A stretch of 12,434 nucleotides of DNA from an uncultured Pseudanabaenaceae cyanobacterium (GTDB lineage Bacteria; Cyanobacteriota; Cyanobacteriia; PCC-9006; JAAUQQ01). Both the position numbers and the translations under genes were made by a program. The notes under the pieces are model-generated. The model searched no databases and was not told the DNA's origin. It saw nothing but the letters and a program-made list of their open reading frames with translations. Shown here piece by piece: positions 6,925 through 12,434 of this stretch (the stretch's first letter is position 1; each line of letters opens with the position of its first letter). Location: contig CALLPZ010000421.1 of NCBI GenBank assembly GCA_938015405.1, positions 1-12,434 on the forward strand. The letters run 5' to 3'.

Positions 6925-7242
6925 GAAATGGGGGAAGCGATGGCTCCTTCATCCTAAGGTTTAATGCGGCGACGGGCGGGTTCTAATGAGGCTGACTACC
7001 ATGGAGTCGAGGTCAGGGTATGGAAGGTGCGATCGCTGAGCATCTTGTTGTATCCAATGTCTAATTCGAGCAGTGCCCAATTCGAGCAATGCCCCATTTG
7101 AGAGCCCCAGATTGATGATTGGGCCTGATGCCTTAACTGCCGGGCTGAGTAACGGCATTCGGCAGACTTAAGTGTGGCACTCAACTCGCCACTTTTCTCA
7201 GCTGCAATCCGTCTAGAACATTAGGGTTTAGTCGTATTAGCC
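6925..7242. other. Intergenic region between divergent genes
   Basis: This 318-bp gap separates the DUF92 gene and the gene at 7243, which are transcribed away from each other, so both promoters should lie here. I see no gene in it. Short ORFs on the minus strand show no recognisable protein features. It holds one HIP1 site near 7029 and the 16-bp tandem repeat at 7063-7094. No clear -35/-10 pair could be chosen. Confidence 0.6.
7063..7094. repeat. 16-bp tandem duplication
   Basis: AATTCGAGCAGTGCCC (7063-7078) is followed directly by AATTCGAGCAATGCCC (7079-7094), with one base difference, and a degenerate third start (ATTTGAG) follows. It lies between divergent genes, so it could be a duplicated regulator site or simple slippage. 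Confidence 0.75.
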
Positions 7243-7611
7243 ATGCATGTAACCGTGACAGAGCAGTGCCTAGAGATTCAGTTAGAGCCCATGGAGCGGG
7301 TTTGGGGTTGCCATGTCAGCGGGAAAATTGAGATTCGCCTAGCTGATATCCAGAGTTTTTCTGCGGAACGGCCGGAGAGCCATTGGCGTGAGCTGCGTGC
7401 TCCGGGGACCTATGTGCCTGGTTTGATTAAGGCGGGTACCTATTATTCAGATTTGGGACGGGCCTTTTGGTACCAGCGTCCCGGGCAAGATTGCCTCTGC
7501 CTTGATTTACGGGAGGGCTACTACAAGCGTGTGGTTCTGGGCTCAGACAAGGCCGGACAATGGCGATCGCAATTGCAAGCTGCCCTGACGACTCGTGACC
7601 CAGCAGTTTAG
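7243..7611 (+). CDS. Small conserved protein, possible PH-like fold
   Basis: This 122 aa soluble protein has no membrane span and no signal peptide. Its central stretch RAPGTYVPGLIKAGTYY (52-68), followed by AFWYQ (74-78), looks like a conserved block that I associate with small uncharacterised bacterial proteins of similar length and beta-rich character. The alternation of short hydrophobic strands (2-7, 28-40, 73-78, 84-89, 95-99) and a final helix (about 104-116) would suit a PH-like barrel, but that is inference from pattern only. Function is unknown. The gene is isolated, with 268 bp to the next gene. The start ATG follows a region without a clear Shine-Dalgarno. Confidence 0.75.
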   Translation: MHVTVTEQCLEIQLEPMERVWGCHVSGKIEIRLADIQSFSAERPESHWRELRAPGTYVPGLIKAGTYYSDLGRAFWYQRPGQDCLCLDLREGYYKRVVLGSDKAGQWRSQLQAALTTRDPAV

Positions 7612-7879
7612 GCCTGAGAGGAACCCATCCTTTGACCCCTTGTTTCTCATTTCGCCAAGTTTTGCGACTGTTCTTCTGGGGTGAGAGCCTTCATGTCACT
7701 ATTGATTGAGTAATGTAATCTGAATAGCCTGAGGCTCGCCTGTCAGTGAAGGATCTTGAAGAAGCTTGCTAACAATGTGACAGAGATTGAAATCCAGCAT
7801 TTAGGGAGTGCTAGAGGCTCCTGTTCCTGATTCCTATAGTCCTTAATCATTTTGTAATTAGGTCAAAGACTTGACGCCC

Positions 7880-8671
7880 ATGGCAAAGAAAGGTGTGGTT
7901 TACTGCGCTACTGGTAGTGGTGCTTATTTGGAAGCTGCTCTGATTAGCGCGATCGCTCTGCGTAATCTGGAGCCTGAGCTGCCGATTACGATCATTTCAG
8001 AACGTGCTGACTTACCCACGCGTTCCCTCTCCCATTACGGCATTAATACTCGCAATTTTGATCCCAGGAGATTGCCTGCCGAGCATCAACCCTACCTGTC
8101 GCGTTATCTCAAGACGCACCTGATCCACTTCAGCCCCTATGAAGAGACGCTGTTATTGGATGCCGATATCTTGCCCCACCAGCCGGTGCGTGACCTCTGG
8201 GCAGCATTGGACCATGGAGATATCGCTATGGTGAAGGATCGTTTGCCGACCCTTGAGTTGTGCGATCACGTTGGTGCGGAGGAGAAGAACTATACGTTGA
8301 CTCAGGTTGCTCCTACAACAATTCAGTACAACAGCGGCGTTTTGCTCTGGCGTAAGAATGCTGCAATGGAGGCTTTGTTTGATGATTGGTTCCAAGAGTG
8401 GCAACGCTTTCATAAGCAAGATCAGCTTGCGTTAATGCGATCGCTGCACAAGACTCAAACCCAGGTGGTCGATCTGCCCGGCACCTACAACATTTCTCCC
8501 ATTGATTCTGCGCCCCTTATTGCCGCGGGCCAGAGAATCCATTTGTTGCACTGTTGGGGTGGCATGGTGGGGTCCGGTCAGTTTCGTAAAATTGCCCTGG
8601 GCCATTGCCCTAGAGCGGTGGAAACGGTGGAGCAGTTGTTGGCAGCCACGCAGCAAGTGGTGGAGGCTTAA
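7880..8671 (+). CDS. GT8-like (GT-A fold) glycosyltransferase family protein
   Basis: This 263 aa soluble protein has the layout of a GT-A nucleotide-sugar transferase, closest to glycosyltransferase family 8. A first beta strand begins at VVYCATG (6-12). The metal-binding DxD equivalent is LLLDADI (91-97, Asp94 and Asp96), with NSGVLLW at 151-157 and LHCWGG (223-228), whose His is in the usual place of the metal-coordinating histidine. DQ at 181-182 is also typical. Donor and acceptor cannot be read from the sequence. The ATG at 7880 is preferred over a TTG three codons upstream. The MuiA-family gene starts 79 bp downstream with no terminator between, so the two are likely co-transcribed, which hints at a surface-glycan role. 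Confidence 0.82.
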   Translation: MAKKGVVYCATGSGAYLEAALISAIALRNLEPELPITIISERADLPTRSLSHYGINTRNFDPRRLPAEHQPYLSRYLKTHLIHFSPYEETLLLDADILPHQPVRDLWAALDHGDIAMVKDRLPTLELCDHVGAEEKNYTLTQVAPTTIQYNSGVLLWRKNAAMEALFDDWFQEWQRFHKQDQLALMRSLHKTQTQVVDLPGTYNISPIDSAPLIAAGQRIHLLHCWGGMVGSGQFRKIALGHCPRAVETVEQLLAATQQVVEA

Positions 8672-8750
8672 GTCTGGACTGTTGCGAGCTGTAAAGGCCA
8701 GTTTGAGAAACTCGAGGCTAAGCTGGAGGCGTTTGTGACGTGCCCCAGCT

Positions 8751-10406
8751 ATGACCCCTTCTGAAAACTCCGTTTCCGCTGTCTTAGATAGCCAGATTAC
8801 GCAGGTCACTGTTTACAGTAACCAAGCCCGCATTCAGCGCAATGGGAAAGTTGAACTGAATGCTCAATCACAGGAATTGGTGATTGAAAATTTGCCTGCG
8901 AGTCTTCAAACGGAGTCGTTGCGGGTGAGTGGTCAGGGGGAGGTGGCGGTTCGGATTTTGGGGGTTCGTTCAGAACGACAATTTGCCACGGAAGCGGTGT
9001 CGCCGCAGTTGGCGGACTTGGAGCAACAGCTTGAGAATTTGAAGCAGGAACAGCGGGCATTAGGCGATCGCCGCAAAGCTGCTTTGCTCAATCAGGGGTT
9101 TGTGCAACAGCTCAGCGAGGGGCTGGTAAAGCCGCTGTCCCGCAGTTTATCCCGCCAGCAGATCTCTACGGAGGATACGGCGGCGCTGATGGTATTTATG
9201 GGAGATCGCTACAGTAACCAAGCGGCTGAAATCTTGGCCTTGGATGGTGAGCAAAGGGAACTGGAACGCAAAATCAAGGCGGTCGAACAACAACTTAAGC
9301 AGCTTAAAGTGGTTCGGCCTAGGGAAAGCCAGCGGGTGGTGGTTGCGGTTGCTCCCAGTGGCAGTGGCAGCTTTGAATTAACGCTGTCTTACATGATTAA
9401 TAATGCGAGTTGGGCACCGATTTACGACTTGGATGTGGTGACTGCGGCGCGATCGTTAACCCTCGATTACCTCGCCGAAGTAAAGCAAACGACTGGAGAG
9501 GATTGGACTGGGATAGCGCTAACGCTCTCAACGGCAAAGCCCAGCCTGGGCTCATTGCCACCCAAGCTCAAGCCTTGGTATGTCGATGAGCGGCGGCCCT
9601 TGCCCACTGCCCGGCCTATGGCGATGCGGAAGCGGAGTGCTCCTCAGGTTCCAAATTTTGATTTGGGTGATGCAACGGGCGATGAACTAGAAGAAGAAAT
9701 GTTTGCGGCTGGGGCGGCAATGTCTGCTCCTCCTCCGACGCCTGCTGCACCCAAGCCTGCAGAAGTTGTTACAGCATCTGCTAGCCAGGCCGGAGCTGTC
9801 GTGACCTTTGCCGTAGGCGGGGGCAGCGATATTCCCTCCGATGGCAATCCCCATAAGGTGATGTTGGTGCGCGACAAGCACCCCGCCCAGTGGCAGCATA
9901 TTGCCATGCCTAAACAGGTGAGCTTTGCCTATTTGCAAGCGACAGTGCAGAACCCCAGCGATGGTGTGACACTACTACCTGGCGCAGCAAATATCTTTCG
10001 TGATGGCATGTTCGTGGGCAAGACGCAGTTGCAAAACACTGCGCCGGGGCAGGAGTTTTGCCTAGACTTAGGCATTGATGAGGGCATTCAAGTGGAGCGC
10101 GAGCTGACGGAGCGGCAGGTGAGCAAGAAGCTGATTGGTGGGCAGCGGCTCGTGACCTATGGCTATCGGGTGAAGCTCACTAATCTGCTGGAAACGCCGG
10201 TGGAGCTGAAGCTTTGTGAGCAGTTGCCAGTGAGTAAGTCGGAGAAAATTAAGGTGCGTTTGGCCCAGGTGACGCCGAAGATAGAACTAGGAGAATTGGG
10301 ACTGTTGGAGTGGCAACTAAGCTTAGAAGGCGGTGAGCAGCAGGCCGTGACCTATCAGTTTGTTGTAGAGCATTCTGCTGAGTTATCGGTTGTTGGCTTG
10401 AGCTAA
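8751..10406 (+). CDS. Mucoidy inhibitor MuiA family protein (DUF4140/DUF4139)
   Basis: The order of domains in this 551 aa protein matches the MuiA family: an N-terminal DUF4140-like region (about 14-110) with the ITQVTVYSNQARIQR start, a helical coiled-coil middle (about 84-112 and 165-188), and a C-terminal DUF4139 region (about 205-548). Recognisable blocks in the last are ASWAPIYDLDV (219-229), VKQTTGEDW (244-252) and GAANIFRDGMFVG (411-423). The family is named for a gene whose presence reduces the mucoid phenotype; its molecular action is unknown. No signal peptide or membrane span is visible, so a cytoplasmic location is likely, unlike some homologues. Residues about 288-346 are a low-complexity insert rich in Ala, Pro and acidic residues within DUF4139. 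It follows the glycosyltransferase gene. Confidence 0.9.
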   Translation: MTPSENSVSAVLDSQITQVTVYSNQARIQRNGKVELNAQSQELVIENLPASLQTESLRVSGQGEVAVRILGVRSERQFATEAVSPQLADLEQQLENLKQEQRALGDRRKAALLNQGFVQQLSEGLVKPLSRSLSRQQISTEDTAALMVFMGDRYSNQAAEILALDGEQRELERKIKAVEQQLKQLKVVRPRESQRVVVAVAPSGSGSFELTLSYMINNASWAPIYDLDVVTAARSLTLDYLAEVKQTTGEDWTGIALTLSTAKPSLGSLPPKLKPWYVDERRPLPTARPMAMRKRSAPQVPNFDLGDATGDELEEEMFAAGAAMSAPPPTPAAPKPAEVVTASASQAGAVVTFAVGGGSDIPSDGNPHKVMLVRDKHPAQWQHIAMPKQVSFAYLQATVQNPSDGVTLLPGAANIFRDGMFVGKTQLQNTAPGQEFCLDLGIDEGIQVERELTERQVSKKLIGGQRLVTYGYRVKLTNLLETPVELKLCEQLPVSKSEKIKVRLAQVTPKIELGELGLLEWQLSLEGGEQQAVTYQFVVEHSAELSVVGLS

Positions 10407-10883
10407 GTTTGCACTTAAGGGGTAGCTCAAGCTTTGTCTGAAGCTAAGAGGCTGGGATGCGATCGCCATGTGATTGGGATGAGTCTTATCACGTCGCAGT
10501 CAGTTAGCCTGATTTTTAGTGTTCAAGTGGTGTTGGCTCCCGAGCCATGAGCTTGGGCATGCTGAAGCTGCTGGAATAACAACTGAGACTGAGTTGCAAT
10601 GGGCTGCAAACTGCGAGCGATTCGTGAGGGAGGAGTCTCCAGTTAATTGTTTGGTGAATGGGGAAATTTCCGTATTCTTACGCCTTTCTGTTCTCCGTAA
10701 TTTAGATGAGAAAATGCTTTGGAAAATGGCCTAAATACTGCGGCTTTGGAGCTCTGGAAGTAGCAGAATAGAACCAAGCTCTGGGTGAAACAGCTATTGG
10801 CAATCTTTCGGGTTTAGGCCGTCGCGGCTGGTTGACAAGCGTTGTTGAGTCCAGCCCAACTTTAGATTCTTGGAGAACCTTGA
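10407..10883. other. 477-bp intergenic region
   Basis: This gap separates the MuiA-family gene from the diguanylate cyclase gene. The left part holds the compound hairpin at 10449-10517. A 71-codon ORF opening with GTG at 10519 has no Shine-Dalgarno, no recognisable motif and an unusual Trp/Cys-rich start, so I do not call it. The right part should contain the cyclase promoter. A TTGACA at 10832 stands alone, without a properly spaced -10 box. Confidence 0.55.
10449..10517 (+). terminator. Possible compound terminator after the MuiA-family gene
   Basis: Three stacked helices can form: AGGCT (10449-10453) with AGCCT (10506-10510), GCGA with TCGC, and GTGAT with ATCAC, the last extended by wobble pairs. 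The outer stem is followed by GATTTTT. The many bulges make it weaker than the other terminators in the window. The HIP1 octamer lies inside the left arm, so part of the pairing may be coincidental. Confidence 0.35.
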
Positions 10884-12197
10884 ATGGCCAGGCTGTCTCG
10901 GCTGTACCAGCGGGGCTATCAATTCCTCTGCCGGCATATCGTGCTCATTCTGGTGACCTTGATGTGTCTGGGCTTAGGGATTGGCCTAGCCGGTAGTTAT
11001 AATCTTTCATTTCAATTGGTTGAGGCCCAGGCTCAGCAGTATGCCAGCGTTACAGCGAGTACGCTGAACCAGACGAGGGGACTCTATAGCGAGAATGTTG
11101 TCCAAGAGCTGCGATCTGTTGAAGGTGTGACCATTAGCCCGGAATACCATGGGATTGCGGGGGGAATTCCCAATCCTGCAACTTTTTCGATTGAGCTAGC
11201 TGAGCGGCTGAGCGATCGCACGAAAGGTTCCCTCGTCAAGCTTTACAGCGACTATCCCTTTCCCAATCGTGCTGTGACAGGAGGGGCGCAAGATGGTTTT
11301 GAGCGGGAGGCATTGGCCTATCTGAAGAAGAATCCATCTGCCTCGTTTTACCGGAAGGAGAAGATGGGAGAGCGCGTGACATTTCGCTATGCCGAAGCAG
11401 TGCGTATGAAGCCAAGCTGCGTGGAATGTCATAACATGTTGCCCGCGAGTCCGAAGAAGGATTGGCAAGTTGGGGATGTGCGAGGTGTCATTGCAATTAC
11501 TCAACCCTTAGACAGTGTTCTCCTCATTGCTCAACAGGGATTGCGTAATATTTACGCAATGCTGATTATCATCACGGTGTTGGCAATTCTTGGCCTAAGT
11601 TTGGTGATTGGTCGATTCCGTTTGATTAATGTTGAGCTGGAAGAGAAGGTTGAGGCGCGTACGGCGGAACTGAATCGGTTGGTGAATTTAGATGGTTTGA
11701 CACAGATTGCCAATCGTCGCCATTTTGATCAGACCTTAGATGAAGAATGGCGTAGGGCGGTGCGTAATCCGCAGCCCTTGTCTTTGCTGATGTGTGATGT
11801 GGATTTTTTCAAGCAGTACAACGACACCTACGGACATCAGGCGGGAGATGATTGTCTGCGGGCGGTGGCGCAGGCGTTGAAGAGTAGTGCTCAGCGGGCA
11901 GGGGAGACGGTGGCTCGTTATGGCGGTGAGGAGTTTGGGATTATTTTGCCGAATATTGATAGCGATGATGCGGTGAAGCTCGCGAAGTTGATTCGCAAGC
12001 GATTGGTTGGGTTTCAAATTCCCCATGCGACGTCGAAGGTTGATTCCTATGTGACGATTAGCATTGGTATTGCGACGCTGGTGCCTGCGGCAGGACAGAG
12101 TTGGGAGGCGTTGGTTGAGGGGGCTGATCGGGCGTTGTATGAGGCGAAGGAGCAGGGGCGCGATCGCCATGCTGTCTGGTTGCCTCCTGTTGCTTAG
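10884..12197 (+). CDS. Membrane diguanylate cyclase with Tll0287-like (DUF3365) haem sensor domain
   Basis: This 437 aa sensor enzyme should make cyclic di-GMP from two GTP. Membrane spans at about 18-38 and 222-244 bracket an extracytoplasmic domain resembling DUF3365/Tll0287. That domain carries a c-type haem motif CVECH (179-183), followed by the family-like SPKKDWQVGDVRGV (189-202). A short signalling helix (250-268) leads into a GGDEF domain with CDVDFFK (304-310, metal-binding Asp305), NDTYGH (313-318) and intact GGEEF (347-351). Five residues before it, the product-inhibition site reads RAGE (338-341) instead of RxxD. No EAL domain is present. The ATG is supported by GGAG eight bases upstream. 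Expected location is the cytoplasmic membrane with the haem domain in the periplasm; a redox or ligand-sensing role is inferred from the haem motif. Confidence 0.93.
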   Translation: MARLSRLYQRGYQFLCRHIVLILVTLMCLGLGIGLAGSYNLSFQLVEAQAQQYASVTASTLNQTRGLYSENVVQELRSVEGVTISPEYHGIAGGIPNPATFSIELAERLSDRTKGSLVKLYSDYPFPNRAVTGGAQDGFEREALAYLKKNPSASFYRKEKMGERVTFRYAEAVRMKPSCVECHNMLPASPKKDWQVGDVRGVIAITQPLDSVLLIAQQGLRNIYAMLIIITVLAILGLSLVIGRFRLINVELEEKVEARTAELNRLVNLDGLTQIANRRHFDQTLDEEWRRAVRNPQPLSLLMCDVDFFKQYNDTYGHQAGDDCLRAVAQALKSSAQRAGETVARYGGEEFGIILPNIDSDDAVKLAKLIRKRLVGFQIPHATSKVDSYVTISIGIATLVPAAGQSWEALVEGADRALYEAKEQGRDRHAVWLPPVA

Positions 12198-12327
12198 TGC
12201 ATTTCCTCTATGCGCTAGCTCAGCGTGGTGATGAGGCAAGAATCTGCTCTCTTCGTTTGAGCTTTCGCTGTCCAGTCTCTGGGCCCGATAGAATAGGAGA
12301 AGGCTGCTCCATAAGGGATATTGCGCC

Positions 12328-12434
12328 ATGGTTCAGGCTCCAGTTAAAGCCATAACGCTCGCTGAGTTTTTGCGATTGCCAGAGACGAAGCCTGCGAGTG
12401 AATACATTGATGGCAAGATTAGTCAAAAGCCTAT
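12328..12434 (+). CDS. Uma2 family (DUF820) protein, N-terminal fragment
   Basis: An open frame starts with ATG at 12328 and runs off the window end after 35 full codons. The start ITLAEFLRLPETKP followed by EYIDGKI matches the N-terminus of the Uma2/DUF820 family, which is expanded in cyanobacteria and has a PD-(D/E)XK nuclease-like fold; a nuclease role is predicted but rarely tested. AAGGGA nine bases upstream can serve as ribosome binding site. The catalytic part lies outside the window, so intactness cannot be judged. Confidence 0.82.
   Translation, partial: MVQAPVKAITLAEFLRLPETKPASEYIDGKISQKP

Noticed and set aside
7612..7879. Possible CRP-like site around TGTGA near 7776
   Set aside because: Only one half-site is present; the inverted TCACA half at 6-bp spacing is missing.
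10519..10734. 71-codon plus-strand ORF in the gap before the cyclase gene
   Set aside because: GTG start without ribosome binding site, directly after a T-run of a possible terminator, and no recognisable motif.
10832..10867. TTGACA as a -35 box for the cyclase gene
   Set aside because: The only -10-like sequence (TTAGAT at 10862) is 24 bp away, too far for a sigma-70-type promoter.
1000..12170. Repeated GCGATCGC octamers considered as a specific repeat system
   Set aside because: This is the HIP1 palindrome, abundant across cyanobacterial genomes; useful for taxonomy but not a local feature.
12289..12294. TAGAAT as a -10 box for the Uma2-family gene
   Set aside because: No acceptable -35 element lies 16-18 bp upstream, and a single hexamer is not enough.
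11736..12329. Long minus-strand ORF (197 codons) opposite the cyclase
   Set aside because: It lies antisense to the GGDEF domain, whose motifs are unmistakable; the antisense translation is Arg/His/Leu-rich with no domain, as expected of a shadow frame.

Overview
The window is cyanobacterial chromosome. The HIP1 palindrome GCGATCGC occurs about 17 times in 12.4 kb, in genes and in gaps on both strands. Several families are typical of cyanobacteria: an HpsJ-like membrane protein, a DUF92/VTE6-like protein, a Tll0287-like (DUF3365) haem-domain diguanylate cyclase, and a Uma2/DUF820 protein. There are no rRNA or tRNA genes, no CRISPR array, no transposase and no phage gene. I cannot assign a genus from the sequence alone.

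Layout, left to right. (1) Positions 1-263 are non-coding and rich in nested inverted repeats; they may hold a structured RNA or a long leader. (2) Positions 264-1724 encode an alpha-D-phosphohexomutase (phosphoglucomutase/phosphomannomutase). A gap with three 18-bp tandem repeats abutting a REP-like palindrome follows. (3) Positions 1900-2655 encode an HpsJ-like membrane protein closed by a strong intrinsic terminator. (4) Positions 2933-4838 hold a probable two-gene operon: XTP/dITP pyrophosphatase (rdgB) and a Pit-type phosphate permease. (5) Positions 4839-5274 are largely non-coding, with one weakly supported minus-strand small ORF. (6) Positions 5275-6057 encode an unrecognised single-span membrane protein, closed by a strong terminator. 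(7) Positions 6924-6154, on the minus strand, encode the DUF92 protein, the only confident minus-strand gene. (8) Positions 7243-7611 encode a small conserved protein. (9) Positions 7880-10406 hold a GT8-like glycosyltransferase and a MuiA-family protein in tandem. (10) A 477-bp gap contains a possible complex terminator. (11) Positions 10884-12197 encode a membrane haem-sensor diguanylate cyclase. (12) A Uma2-family gene starts at 12328 and is cut by the window end.

No single operon explains the window, and most genes look like independent housekeeping units. One loose theme is cell-surface polysaccharide: a hexose-phosphate mutase that supplies sugar nucleotides, an HpsJ-like protein, a glycosyltransferase, a mucoidy-inhibitor homologue, and a c-di-GMP-producing enzyme that could regulate surface behaviour. 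This link is inference from families and proximity only. I see no convincing new defence or mobile system. The best leads are the structured region at the left end, the haem-sensor cyclase with an altered product-inhibition motif, and the unexplained genes at 5275 and 7243.
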